A stretch of DNA of 64,000 nucleotides, taken from NCBI GenBank assembly GCA_965224525.1, contig OZ245050.1, positions 2,542,001-2,606,000 of the forward strand. The letters run 5' to 3'. Each line of letters begins with the position of its first letter. Positions within the stretch are counted from its first letter, which is position 1. This document shows positions 18,872-28,325 of the stretch, one piece after another. A program made the translations under genes and the position numbers. The DNA comes from Granulosicoccus sp036478565 (lineage in GTDB: Bacteria; Pseudomonadota; Gammaproteobacteria; Granulosicoccales; Granulosicoccaceae). A model generated the notes under the pieces. It had not been told where the DNA came from. It worked only from the letters and a program-made list of their open reading frames with translations, and ran no database searches.

Positions 18872-21661
18872 TCAGCCTCTTCTGGGCAGACGATGGCTTA
18901 TCCAACGCCATTCGCGTGCGGGAGAAAACGAACGCAATGCCTGTCCAAAATCTGCTATCAGACCGATCAGCTGCGAGCGAACTGTAGCGAAGCCTGCATT
19001 GTTTTCGAGTTGCCTGGAAGCGGCTGCCTCGAACATCATACCGGAGCTTTCAGCTGAGTTCAGGCACGCAGCGCTTGCTCCGTGGTTCTGCAATAAAATC
19101 GCCTGAATACGTGTGTAATACGCGGTGTCAGATGCTTCCAGCGCATCAACCACGTAGTCCCGAAACTCCTTTGCACGTTTTTGGAAATGCTGACTCTGTT
19201 CCGAATCCGCATAGCGCGACGCACCCTGCAGCACCGAAATCTTGCGCGCATCCTGCGCAGCCCAGGTATCGTTGACATAATCCAGCTTATTGGCACGATG
19301 CAAATACGGAGTTTCATGCTGCGACATCCATTCAGCGTAGTGCAGCAAGGATTGACGCGCATAATGGAAAGGCTCGCTATTCTGTTCTTCCTGACGATAC
19401 TTTACATCCAGATAACGCACCAGAGCCTGCAAAAATATTGTGTAGAACCAGGTTTTTTCAATATCATCAAGTGCGCGTAAAGCCATGTCATCATCCGGGC
19501 CTATAGTCTTCTGGATAACACACTCTGCACGGTGCAAATACTCTCTGTCACCACTCAGTTCAAAGCTGTCCAGCAAGGCCACAATGTAGTTACCTGTACC
19601 ACGATCCAGCGGATAGCGATACGACGATGATGGCTGGCCCCGCAAGAGCCTGACCATCGATGGCAGTTCCTCACTGATGCAACGACGCGCCCATTCGATC
19701 ACTGTATTGGTACCGTCGTAATAGTGTGCTATCCAGTCTGTTAACTGAAAGACCGTCTTTCTGGCTTGCTCGTCGCCGGTCATGAGATAGTAATACCGCA
19801 AACCCGTTGTGTAACAATGCTGCCCGCCAGGACCACCACCAAGGGCGCCGTCATGGTCACGCGAATAGGTTCGGTGTGTTGCTGTACCCGCTTTAAGATA
19901 ATGATCGGTGTGCCAGAACAAACCACCATTGTATTCAGCTCGATCAGAAGTGGTATCGTACATATCAATATCGATAATATGACGTGCGAGATCCTGCATC
20001 AATTCAAACCAGGCAGTGTCTCCAGTTAACGCAAACTGTCTGGCAAAACCGTATACCGGATCATACTGATTGTTATAGTGCGAAACGAATAGATCATCAC
20101 CTTCGTAGTTCCAGGTCTCGTGATCGGCATACAAGTCCCCAAAATTACGCCAGCCGTATTCATCAATGTGCTCGCGCTTGGCGATGAAGTTATGCTGGCC
20201 ACTAATACTCTGGTGAATCAAGGCATCGTATCGCTCATCGGTGGCGACACCCTGACTATCAAGCCACGGCATCGCCTGGGCACTCGAGTAGGTATTTTTT
20301 GACAGCGTGACTCTAAGCGCTCGTTGCGAAATACCACTCGACAGCTCATCACCAAACGCAAATTGCAGTCGATGGGTCTTCTTTTCGCCACCTTGCAGCT
20401 CGTGCACGATGCCCTTGCCGTCCGGAAACAATGCCACCAGGATCTGACCAGCGGCTGTATCCACATCTATCGCCTTCGGAAAGTTCTGCCAAAACTGTTC
20501 GATATGAATATCCAGCACAGAATGCTCACTGGATGTACCGCTCTCCGAATCTGCCTCGCTCACGATACGAACACTCGGAGAAGCCCGATCGCCCTGCTCG
20601 ACTACATCTCCCGGTGTATAAACTCGGTAGCCCCGACAACTTGGCAAACTGCGAGCCTCTGCATCAAGGTGGTTCGGACTCTGCCACGCATCTCCGCCAC
20701 TGGAGTATTGCTCTATTCGCAAAGGTTGCGAGGCAATAGCTTGCCAGCACTGAGCATCACTGCTTCGCCATGACACCTCTTCCCTGCCTGCCAGTGATAT
20801 GCGCAATGCACATTGACGGAACAGGCTGGACCCTGGATCACCCAGGTCCCACAAGCCGCCGGGATGCAGCGCCGCACGCGGATTGTGAACGATCATCTCG
20901 ACACCCAAAGTGCCACAATTCATCCAGCAGGTAAATTGCAAGGTTACGTTGAACAGCACGCTGCCATGCTGATTGCTCACTTCGCCCGCAAGACTGACAG
21001 ATTCAGTCAGCAGACGAGACAGACCTCGCTCCACACCTCCGGTACGGCGGAAATGCAGCATGGCATTATCGACACCCAGACATTCCAGTTGCACTTGCGC
21101 GGCTTCAAGGACCTGGCTGGATTTGATTTGTACATCGGGAAAGATGTGTTGCGTATTGCGGGCAAAATCCAACTTCATCACACCGGTATTCAATGTGATA
21201 CTCGCGTCTGTCTCGGTAACAGCAATACCGGCAGCCTGCCGGGAAGTAATGGGAGCAACTGCTTTTAGACTGCTTTCAGCTTCTTTAGCCTGCGACGGGA
21301 TTTCTTTCAGAAACACTGTGGTTTGACTGGACGCCGGACAACTTGCTTGACAGTCCAATAACACCCAGTTCAGGCTGCCATCAGGCCAGTGCGTCAGCTC
21401 ACGTATAGACGCTGGAAGCGTTGTTGCCTCACCATCATTGCCAAACAGACCAAGCTCGCCGGTACTGAACACGCTGCCTCTTGGCAACGGAATGCCGATC
21501 CTGACCGGTTGATTCACAACCGCACGGCTATCCGTGTTTTCAACAGTGATAATCACTTGCGCCAGTCCAGGCTTGTCGCATTTGTCTGTGATCACATCCT
21601 GATTTGCGGCAATTGGCGTCACACTCAAAACTCTCAACGGTATATTATTTGGGAACAACAT
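18872..21661 (-). CDS. large RIFT-barrel / exo-rhamnogalacturonan-lyase-like protein
   Basis: A 929-residue protein whose N-terminal part (about 1-330) resembles the RIFT-barrel domains of the YetA/PcRGLX-like family: VRIGIPLPRGSVFSTGELGLF followed by LTHWPDGSLNWVLLDCQ. The middle and C-terminal part (about 500-900) looks like an alpha/alpha toroid rich in His and Tyr (WHTDHYLKAGTATHRTYSRDHDG, GGGPGGQHCYTTGLRYYYLMTG). It could cleave or edit the polysaccharide of this locus. No signal peptide is seen, which is odd for an enzyme acting on an exported polymer. It heads a coupled operon with GT2 and GT4 genes, suggesting that it acts in synthesis or turnover. Family call moderate; catalytic activity not shown. 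Confidence 0.6.
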   Translation of the reverse strand: MLFPNNIPLRVLSVTPIAANQDVITDKCDKPGLAQVIITVENTDSRAVVNQPVRIGIPLPRGSVFSTGELGLFGNDGEATTLPASIRELTHWPDGSLNWVLLDCQASCPASSQTTVFLKEIPSQAKEAESSLKAVAPITSRQAAGIAVTETDASITLNTGVMKLDFARNTQHIFPDVQIKSSQVLEAAQVQLECLGVDNAMLHFRRTGGVERGLSRLLTESVSLAGEVSNQHGSVLFNVTLQFTCWMNCGTLGVEMIVHNPRAALHPGGLWDLGDPGSSLFRQCALRISLAGREEVSWRSSDAQCWQAIASQPLRIEQYSSGGDAWQSPNHLDAEARSLPSCRGYRVYTPGDVVEQGDRASPSVRIVSEADSESGTSSEHSVLDIHIEQFWQNFPKAIDVDTAAGQILVALFPDGKGIVHELQGGEKKTHRLQFAFGDELSSGISQRALRVTLSKNTYSSAQAMPWLDSQGVATDERYDALIHQSISGQHNFIAKREHIDEYGWRNFGDLYADHETWNYEGDDLFVSHYNNQYDPVYGFARQFALTGDTAWFELMQDLARHIIDIDMYDTTSDRAEYNGGLFWHTDHYLKAGTATHRTYSRDHDGALGGGPGGQHCYTTGLRYYYLMTGDEQARKTVFQLTDWIAHYYDGTNTVIEWARRCISEELPSMVRLLRGQPSSSYRYPLDRGTGNYIVALLDSFELSGDREYLHRAECVIQKTIGPDDDMALRALDDIEKTWFYTIFLQALVRYLDVKYRQEEQNSEPFHYARQSLLHYAEWMSQHETPYLHRANKLDYVNDTWAAQDARKISVLQGASRYADSEQSQHFQKRAKEFRDYVVDALEASDTAYYTRIQAILLQNHGASAACLNSAESSGMMFEAAASRQLENNAGFATVRSQLIGLIADFGQALRSFSPAREWRWISHRLPRRG

Positions 21662-21713
21662 AAAATGAACATTATCGGCGTGCCGACATGATATCGACAG
21701 ACAGCGGCGGCGC

Positions 21714-22697
21714 GTGAACCCGACTCACAAACCACAAAATACGCGCTTGACAGTCGCCAGATTCCTTGCCGTACTTCTCATTGGTATGGCCCTGGTCCTT
21801 GTGCCGTTACCCGGCGAAACACAGTTTTGGTCCGAACTACAGAATGCCGGACACAGTTTAGCGTTTATGGCGCTGACATTGGGCCTGCATCAGATGTTAT
21901 TCAAACGCCTGCCATTGACTGGCTGGCCTCGCTACCTGCTTGTCGCAGTGCTGCTTCTGCTGCTTGGTATCGGTATCGAGCTGATTCAGATGTCGACACG
22001 GAGAGACGCCTCTGCAATCGACGTACTACACGATATCGCAGGTATCGTCGCTGGTTCACTGGTGTATTGGTGCTGGTTTCGTCCACTTGCACGGCGTCCG
22101 CGTTACCCATCAGCTCTCACTGGCATAGCGTTACTGTTAATTTGCATCAGCTTCTATCAACCGATCACGCTGGGATTAGCTCGATTATTGCAATCGCCGA
22201 TGCCAATGCTGGCAGATTTCGAAACCGCCGGTTCACTGAAATATGTTGCCGCCACAGGTGGCGCAAAGCTCGCCATTGTGCCAACACCGGTTCACTGGCA
22301 AGCGCATGATTCAGCGGTGCTGCGCGTGACTCTAAGATCACCGCAGTACGCTGGCATACACTGGGTTGAACCCGAAACTGACTGGCGAGCGTACTCAACG
22401 TTGCATTTTCAGCTGTTCAACCCTGGAGAGAGCCTACAACGGCTCGTCATACGAATTCATGATCGCCAACATAACCAGGAAGCTGACGACCGGTTTACCC
22501 GGACACTGGATATGCCGCCAGGAGACACGCAGATCACAATTTCTCTGGATGACGTCCGCCGCTTAAAACACTCGCCCACAGATGAGCCGAATGCAAAGGC
22601 GCGCGAAATGAACATGGGCGAAATCGCCGGCGTGATTCTCTATGCCGAAGACATCGAAACCCGTGAATTTTTTCTGGATAACCTGCAGCTACGTTAG
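21714..22697 (+). CDS. VanZ-like membrane protein with C-terminal beta-sandwich domain
   Basis: The first 150 residues match VanZ-like proteins: four hydrophobic segments, with VPLPGETQFW, AGHSLAFMALTLGLHQM and IGIELIQMSTRRDASAIDVLHDIAG, the last holding the conserved polar residues of the family. After a fifth segment (about 135-155) the chain continues for 165 residues as a likely periplasmic jelly-roll (GIHWVEPETDWRAYSTLHFQ to FFLDNLQLR), similar in layout to carbohydrate-binding modules. Function is unknown; related proteins are common near polysaccharide loci. The start is a GTG at 21714, divergent from the RIFT-barrel gene by 52 bases. The stop is followed by two copies of the dispersed repeat. 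Confidence 0.7.
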   Translation: MNPTHKPQNTRLTVARFLAVLLIGMALVLVPLPGETQFWSELQNAGHSLAFMALTLGLHQMLFKRLPLTGWPRYLLVAVLLLLLGIGIELIQMSTRRDASAIDVLHDIAGIVAGSLVYWCWFRPLARRPRYPSALTGIALLLICISFYQPITLGLARLLQSPMPMLADFETAGSLKYVAATGGAKLAIVPTPVHWQAHDSAVLRVTLRSPQYAGIHWVEPETDWRAYSTLHFQLFNPGESLQRLVIRIHDRQHNQEADDRFTRTLDMPPGDTQITISLDDVRRLKHSPTDEPNAKAREMNMGEIAGVILYAEDIETREFFLDNLQLR

Positions 22698-22761
22698 GCA
22701 AATGAAATCACAACCAGAGAAAACACAGATTTATCACGACCACTAAACGGTGTTTATTAGT

Positions 22762-22846
22762 ATAAAAAACCACTGATTAAGCCTTTTTTCAGCCATATCT
22801 CAACGATTTACCTCGTTATTTCAAAGACCTGCTGTGGTCCGACCCC
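22762..22846 (+). repeat. dispersed REP-like element, copy 1 (85 bp)
   Basis: An AT-rich body with TGATTAAGCC near its left end finishes in CTGTGGTCCGACCCC at 22832-22846. It aligns over its full length with copy 2 at 22913-22997, 66 bases further on. It lies between the VanZ-like gene and the end of rimO. Confidence 0.75.
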
Positions 22847-22912
22847 ATAAGCTGCCATAAGCTTGAAAAGTCTCACCGCGAAAGTCCGCTCTTTAAACAG
22901 GCCTTAATTGCC

Positions 22913-22997
22913 ATAAAAACCCCTGATTAAGCCCCATATTTGGCTTTATATCAGAGATTTATCTCGCTATTTTAATCGCTTACTGTGGTCTGACCCC
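22913..22997 (+). repeat. dispersed REP-like element, copy 2, overlapping the rimO 3' end
   Basis: Direct repeat of copy 1, sharing ATAAAAAC, CTGATTAAGCC, the ATTTA-C-TCG-TATT stretch and the end CTGTGGTCTGACCCC (22983-22997). The last eight codons of rimO and its stop lie inside it. Read in the rimO direction it contains GAGATAAATCTC and AAGCC...GGCTT inverted repeats followed by GGGGTTTTT, so it could also act as a weak terminator. Confidence 0.75.
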
Positions 22998-24303
22998 AAA
23001 GATCGTGGTTGTCAGCTCGGGTGATTTTTACTTCGATGAAATCACCGGGCTCGATGTCGTAATCGTCCACCGGGATATGCACGACGCCATCGATTTCCGG
23101 AGCGTCGGCGGTGGAGCGTGCGATGGCGGTATCACCGTCGATGTTGTCTATCAGCACGACTTGAGTTGTACCCACTTTAGCTGCGAGCCGCTTTGCACTG
23201 ATTTTTTCCTGAGTGGCCATGAAGCGTTCAAAGCGTTCCTGCTGGACAGTTTCCGGTATTGGATCAGGAAGGTCATTGGCAACAGCGCCTTCCACTGGCG
23301 AGTATTGAAAACATCCCACGCGGTCGAGATCGGCGCTTTCCAGAAACGCCAGTAACTCTTCAAATTCCGCCTCAGTCTCTCCCGGAAAACCGACAATGAA
23401 GGTACTACGAATAGTCAGTTCGGGACAAATGCTACGCCAGGCGCGTATGCGTTCCAGATTATTCTCCGTTGCTGCGGGTCGTTTCATCAGTTTCAGAATT
23501 CGCGAACTGGCGTGTTGAAAAGGTATATCGAGATACGGCAGCAATTTGCCTTCGGCCATTAGAGGAATAACCTCATCGACATGAGGATACGGGTAGACGT
23601 AATGAAGCCGCACCCATATTCCCAGTTCGGACAGAGCTTCGCAGAGCTCTTTGAAACGGGTCCGAACCGGCCTGCCATTCCAAAACCCTGTGCGGTAACG
23701 CAGATCAACGCCATAAGCACTGGTATCTTGAGAGATCACCAGTAGCTCGCGCACGCCAGCCTCTTTCAAACGCTGGGCTTCTTCCAGCACATCACCGGCA
23801 TCGCGACTGACCAGTTTTCCACGCATTGAAGGAATGATGCAAAAGGTGCAGTGATGGTTACAGCCTTCGGAAATCTTGAGGTAGGCATAGTGCTTGGGCG
23901 TCAGCTTAATACCCTGTGGTGGTACCAACTCAACAAGCGGGTCATGGGTCGCGGTGTACGGTAAATGCCGGTGCACAGCATTCACCACATCGGCGTAGGC
24001 CTGTGGTCCAGTGACAGCCAGAACCTGCGGGTATTGTGCCTGTATGTCTTCGGCCTTCACACCGAGACAGCCGGTTACGATGACGCGACCATTTTCATTC
24101 AGGGCCTCGCCAATCGCCTCCAGGGACTCGGCGACCGCGCTGTCTATAAATCCGCAGGTATTGACAACCACCAGGTCTGCTGCGTCATAACTGGGCACGA
24201 CCTCGTAACCCTCGGTACGCAGCTGTGTCAGGATCCGTTCGGAATCCACCAGGGCTTTCGGGCAACCCAGACTGACAAAGCCGACTTTGGGTGGTGCACT
24301 CAT
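22972..24303 (-). CDS. rimO: ribosomal protein S12 methylthiotransferase RimO
   Basis: This radical-SAM enzyme adds a methylthio group to the conserved aspartate of ribosomal protein S12. The N-terminal MTTase domain starts VGFVSLGCPKALVDSE with its three Cys (in SLGCPK, VNTCGF and TGCLG). The radical-SAM cluster motif is CNHHCTFC followed by IIPSMRGKLVSRD. A TRAM domain ends the protein (IDGVVHIPVDDYDIEPGDF onward). At 443 residues it is normal in length. The C-terminus DLWGQTTVSD is odd: DLWG is the usual RimO ending, and the remainder plus the stop comes from the dispersed repeat at 22913-22997. Confidence 0.95.
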   Translation of the reverse strand: MSAPPKVGFVSLGCPKALVDSERILTQLRTEGYEVVPSYDAADLVVVNTCGFIDSAVAESLEAIGEALNENGRVIVTGCLGVKAEDIQAQYPQVLAVTGPQAYADVVNAVHRHLPYTATHDPLVELVPPQGIKLTPKHYAYLKISEGCNHHCTFCIIPSMRGKLVSRDAGDVLEEAQRLKEAGVRELLVISQDTSAYGVDLRYRTGFWNGRPVRTRFKELCEALSELGIWVRLHYVYPYPHVDEVIPLMAEGKLLPYLDIPFQHASSRILKLMKRPAATENNLERIRAWRSICPELTIRSTFIVGFPGETEAEFEELLAFLESADLDRVGCFQYSPVEGAVANDLPDPIPETVQQERFERFMATQEKISAKRLAAKVGTTQVVLIDNIDGDTAIARSTADAPEIDGVVHIPVDDYDIEPGDFIEVKITRADNHDLWGQTTVSD

Positions 24304-24354
24304 GGCTGTATCGCATGCAAACTGTGAAGCAGGCGAAAATAGCAGGAATTTCGA

Positions 24355-25662
24355 TCAGGTGCTGACGCGACGCCAGAAATCTGAACTGAAACCCGGATCG
24401 ACGTGTCGTGAAAAGGCATCCATGGCTGGAAAATACTGGCGGAATGAACTGGCCGACATCAGCCGGTCCTTGGCCGGATAAACCGCGCCACCAGCCGCCA
24501 GTACCGTTTCATTCAGCTCATGAACCAATGCGGTGGTTTTATGACCGCGTGCAGCAAAGTCCAGAGCGAGGCAAAGCCCGGGGCGAGGGAAAGACAACAA
24601 ACCGGGGGACGGGATATCGCCAAACTCCTTGAGTACGGCCAGAAATGAACCCATGCCGCTGTTGACGATCCGTCGGAGGATCGCTTCCAGATTGCTGATT
24701 TCGCTGCTCGGAACAACAAACTGAAATTGGTGGAAGCCCTGTCGGCCGTAGAGCCGATTCCAGTGTTCGATGCCATCCAGCGGATAAAAAAACGTTGGAT
24801 AACTCTGCCGTTGCACGCTGCCTGTGGCTGGTCGGTGGCGATGAAAGTACAATGTATTAAAAGCGCGTACGGTCGTCCGATTCAGCAGTTGCGCAGGTAA
24901 GGCAAAAGGCATCGTAAAACGCGCTTTCAACGACGGCGCCTCCAAGGAACCGGTTGTGCCATGATTTGCCGCGAGAAATACCCCGCGAGCAAATTGACGA
25001 CCGGATGAAGCACAGTCCAGCCACGAAACCGTATATTGGTGGCTGTCTCTGAAGCGCGCTGACAAGTCGCAAAACTCATCCAGGCCATAGAAAACTTCTG
25101 TATGCACATCGAGCTCTGCGCTGCTTATCGGAATGAGACGAATCGTCGCTTGGCTAATCAGTCCCGTCAGACCCAGTCCGCCAATGGTTGCTGCAAACAG
25201 TTCGCTGTTCGCTGTTGGGCTCAAAATCGATACGCTGCCATCGCTTCGGTGCAATGTCATCTGTTCGATAAAGCGTCCAAAGCTGCCATCTGCATGATGG
25301 TTCTTACCATGAACATCGTTGGCAATGGCACCGCCGAGGGTGATGCGACTGGTGCCAGGGGACACCGGTAAAAACCAGCCCTTTGGTACAATCACTGCCA
25401 GTATTGCCGAGAAAGTGATGCCTGCCTCTGCGCTCAGCAAACCGTTATGCTCATCGAATTCAATGAGTCGATCAAGTGCCTGTGTATCGATTAGTTCGCC
25501 AGCACTGTTCAGGCAACTGTCGCCGTAACTGCGACCATTGCCGAAACCGAGTCGTGTAGAGCCGTAACCGGGCAACAAGTGCAATACACCGTTTGCGTTA
25601 GTGGGCACGGTGACCGAAGGTGTTGTCGGTGGTGTCCAGCCCCAGCTGCGGTATCGATTCAT
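24355..25662 (-). CDS. FAD-binding oxidoreductase, DprE1-like
   Basis: This is a VAO/PCMH-type flavoprotein resembling decaprenylphosphoryl-ribose 2'-epimerase oxidase subunit DprE1. The FAD-binding half shows RLGFGNGRSYGDSCLNSAG and LLSAEAGITFSAIL, then SPGTSRITLGGAIANDVHGKN, a classical FAD-site motif. The C-terminal half ends with the substrate-binding cap. About 435 residues from the ATG at 25662, the normal size. The frame runs upstream to 25851, but that would overlap the HAD-UbiA gene by 166 bases, so the ATG at 25662, 23 bases after the HAD-UbiA stop, is taken. Together with the upstream gene it should make or modify a polyprenyl-phosphate pentose. Confidence 0.75.
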   Translation of the reverse strand: MNRYRSWGWTPPTTPSVTVPTNANGVLHLLPGYGSTRLGFGNGRSYGDSCLNSAGELIDTQALDRLIEFDEHNGLLSAEAGITFSAILAVIVPKGWFLPVSPGTSRITLGGAIANDVHGKNHHADGSFGRFIEQMTLHRSDGSVSILSPTANSELFAATIGGLGLTGLISQATIRLIPISSAELDVHTEVFYGLDEFCDLSARFRDSHQYTVSWLDCASSGRQFARGVFLAANHGTTGSLEAPSLKARFTMPFALPAQLLNRTTVRAFNTLYFHRHRPATGSVQRQSYPTFFYPLDGIEHWNRLYGRQGFHQFQFVVPSSEISNLEAILRRIVNSGMGSFLAVLKEFGDIPSPGLLSFPRPGLCLALDFAARGHKTTALVHELNETVLAAGGAVYPAKDRLMSASSFRQYFPAMDAFSRHVDPGFSSDFWRRVST

Positions 25663-25685
25663 CGGCTCTACAGTGTCTGTATTAT

Positions 25686-27131
25686 TTAAAGAGTTATCGC
25701 CAGCAACAATACAGCTCCCATCAACCCGACGGACACCAGACTGATGGTATCGCGCATCGCAAATACGATTGGGTCTTCGTGCATCAGACCTCGGGATGTT
25801 TTCATCCAGATTCGGGTCAACCAGTACATGAGAATGGGGCACGTCAGCCATAACATCGTGGGATTGGCGTAGCTGTCACGTACTTCATCACTGTTGATAT
25901 ACAGGGCGATAACCAGCACCGACATGTTAGCCGCCGCCACCCCCATGGACATCAGCAGCGGGCGATCGGAAACTCGATAATCACGCCCATTCGCCTCTTC
26001 CTTGCCGGCCTTTTCCAGATTCTCCAGTTCGGCGACACGTTTGGCCAACGCCAAACTGAAAAACAGGAACATCGAAAAGGCCAGCAACCAGAAGGATTGC
26101 TCGGCATAGATAGCAACAGCACCAGCAATGACGCGCAGGGTGTGCAAAGCCGCGAGTGTTATGACGTCCAGTATCGCTTTGCGCTTCAGCACAAACGAAT
26201 AGAACAGGGTCAGCACCAGATACAACAGCAACATAGCATTGAAAGGCCCTGGCAGGAAAACCGCCAGCGCAAGCACGCCCAGCAAAAGCAGGATCATGAC
26301 GCGAAAACCGGTAGCCAGTGTTACCCGCCCACTGGCCATGGCACGCTGAGATTTGGTCGGGTTGTGCCGGTCGGCTTGCAAGTCGAGCATATCGTTGACG
26401 ATATACGTTGCCGAAGCCAGCAGGCACATGGCAAAAAATGCCATCAATGCAGTTATTGTCGCGGCCGGGTCTGCCATACGTTGATCGAGCGCCAGTGGAA
26501 CCAGCACAAGCAGATTTTTCGACCACTGGTGAATACGCAGCAAGCCGAGATAGTCGGACAAACCAGGTCTATCAATGGCAAATACATGCGCAAACGACGT
26601 ACCGGCTGCCAGCTTGCTATTCACTTGCTGATCGTCGTTGACCGGCGCTACAACCATCGCTTGCCGAGCCGCTGGCCAGACGGCCAAGTCATCTTCATCA
26701 TTACCGATATAGTCAAAACCGCCTTCGCCATATTCGCCAACCAGCCAGTCGAGCTTGTTGTGACTGGTCAGGTTGGTGTTGTCGTCAGAGCCTTGCACGG
26801 TATCGAACAGATCGGCTTGTCGAGCCACGGCGTCTGCCAGCGACTGATGACTACCCGTGACCAGCACTGTGGGTTGTTCGTTTCGCGCTTTGCGCACATG
26901 TGCTACAACCGCCTCATTGAACGGTAGGCTGGCATTGCTGAAATCAACCCGACGGGCAATTTCTGCTTTCAGATGCGCTTTGCCCTGTAACAGCCAGAGT
27001 GGTGCCCGCAGCGCTACAAATGGCTGCTCGCGCAAGAGCATCAGGAACGACTCGTGCAGAAGGTCTGAGCGCAGCAAGGTGCCGTCGAGATCGACGCACA
27101 GAGGCACAGCAGATTGCGTTGACGAATCCAT
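25686..27131 (-). CDS. HAD-UbiA fusion: polyprenyl-phosphate phosphoribosyltransferase-like
   Basis: A two-domain protein. Residues about 1-190 are a HAD-family phosphatase-like domain (LCVDLDGTLLRSDLL, the lysine-containing loop and GNDEDDLAV). After residue 200 follows a UbiA prenyltransferase domain with eight or nine membrane segments and the Asp-rich motif NDMLDLQADRHNPTK, then the second site near the RDYRVSDRPLLM stretch. It is related to decaprenyl-phosphate phosphoribosyltransferase, the HAD part probably removing the 5-phosphate. It is immediately upstream of the DprE1-like gene, supporting this pathway. The start is an ATG at 27131; a GTG at 27137 is possible. Confidence 0.75.
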   Translation of the reverse strand: MDSSTQSAVPLCVDLDGTLLRSDLLHESFLMLLREQPFVALRAPLWLLQGKAHLKAEIARRVDFSNASLPFNEAVVAHVRKARNEQPTVLVTGSHQSLADAVARQADLFDTVQGSDDNTNLTSHNKLDWLVGEYGEGGFDYIGNDEDDLAVWPAARQAMVVAPVNDDQQVNSKLAAGTSFAHVFAIDRPGLSDYLGLLRIHQWSKNLLVLVPLALDQRMADPAATITALMAFFAMCLLASATYIVNDMLDLQADRHNPTKSQRAMASGRVTLATGFRVMILLLLGVLALAVFLPGPFNAMLLLYLVLTLFYSFVLKRKAILDVITLAALHTLRVIAGAVAIYAEQSFWLLAFSMFLFFSLALAKRVAELENLEKAGKEEANGRDYRVSDRPLLMSMGVAAANMSVLVIALYINSDEVRDSYANPTMLWLTCPILMYWLTRIWMKTSRGLMHEDPIVFAMRDTISLVSVGLMGAVLLLAITL

Positions 27132-27212
27132 TATCACCGGGATTGTATAAGTCTAACGCTATCATCGATAGCAACCCGTATGCCTTTGACCTGGGATTTG
27201 CCCGGATTTGAG

Positions 27213-28169
27213 TTACGCGGCCTTTTCTTTGTCGGATTTTGCGGAAGGCGGCACATCTTGCGGACTGCCAGCAGCGCTCGCCGTGGAATTTCTTCCTCGC
27301 ACAAGATCAAATCCGAGCAAGGTGCCGCCAATCTGCCATCCAAGATCCGGCTGGTTCAGCGTGTAAATATGGAAATCCTCTACGCCTTCGCGTTGCAAAG
27401 TCTGACAGAGCTCGACACTCTGGGCGACGGCAAGTGATCTGTGCTCTGCATCGCTACCGGCTTTTTGAAATGGGGCCGCGACTGACAATGGCACGGAGGC
27501 ACCACATTTCTGGCTGAAAGCAATCACCTTGTCGATGTCGTGAACCGGCAAAATTCCGGGCACCAGTGGCTGCTCTATACCTATGGCCCTGGCTTTGTCG
27601 CGCCATCGAAGAAAGGTTTCGGCATCGAAAAAGAACTGCGTTATGGCGCGAGACCCACCAGCGTCCAGTTTGCGTTTCAAATAAGCCAGATCTTCTTTGA
27701 GGCCGACAGCTTTCGGGTGTGTTTCGGGATAAGCGGCAACACTGATATCTGTCACCGCATGACCATCGCCGTTACGCCCATTGATAAGCTCAACCAATGC
27801 TGCGGCATCAGGCAAGTCCGGATTTGCTGCAGCGGTCGACCGCTGACCCGCCACAATTGAGCTGTCGTCACCGCGCAAGGCAACAATATGACGAATGCCA
27901 AGCGCTTCAATCTTGTCCAGTGCCTCGTGCATCTGTCTGGTGTCCATCCCGGCACAAGTCAGATGAGCTGCCACCGGTATGTCAGTTTCCTTGACCAGTC
28001 TGCCGAGGATTTCAAGACTGGCCTGACTATCCGTGCCCAGTGCGCCCCAGGTAACGGATATAAAATCCGGAGCCAGGGATTCCAGGCGACCCAGTGTTCG
28101 CCAGAAACGCGGCTGCTGAGCGGCGGATCGCGGCGGGAAAAATTCAAACGAGAGTCGGATTGCGCTCAT
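27213..28169 (-). CDS. metF: methylenetetrahydrofolate reductase
   Basis: This flavoprotein reduces 5,10-methylene-THF to 5-methyl-THF for methionine synthesis. Family marks are RLSFEFFPPRS at the N-terminus, AHLTCAGMD, GIRHIVALRGD, VAAYPETHPKA and GGSRAITQFFFDAETFLRW, with LVPGILPV and FHIYTLNQPD later. The core ends near residue 285; a polar Ala/Ser/Lys-rich tail of about 30 residues (GRNSTASAAGSPQD) is not conserved in the family. It lies 156 bases downstream of the ArsR-methyltransferase gene on the same strand, so it may be in the same operon and under the same control. Confidence 0.93.
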   Translation of the reverse strand: MSAIRLSFEFFPPRSAAQQPRFWRTLGRLESLAPDFISVTWGALGTDSQASLEILGRLVKETDIPVAAHLTCAGMDTRQMHEALDKIEALGIRHIVALRGDDSSIVAGQRSTAAANPDLPDAAALVELINGRNGDGHAVTDISVAAYPETHPKAVGLKEDLAYLKRKLDAGGSRAITQFFFDAETFLRWRDKARAIGIEQPLVPGILPVHDIDKVIAFSQKCGASVPLSVAAPFQKAGSDAEHRSLAVAQSVELCQTLQREGVEDFHIYTLNQPDLGWQIGGTLLGFDLVRGRNSTASAAGSPQDVPPSAKSDKEKAA

Positions 28170-28325
28170 TGCGAAGTCTCTATGTGTTAGCGATACAGCT
28201 GCCAGGTTATTCCCGGCTCAAATTGACCAAGGCGTATGGATAACATCTATCGCCTTTCTCTCAGCATTCGACACCAGGTAAAAACACGCGATTGCCGGTG
28301 TCGGGCTTGTGGTGTAATTCAGTGT

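Noticed and set aside
26097..26927. 276-codon plus-strand frame
   Set aside because: Lies wholly opposite the HAD-UbiA gene, whose domains are clear, and its product is Gln/His/Arg-rich without any motif.
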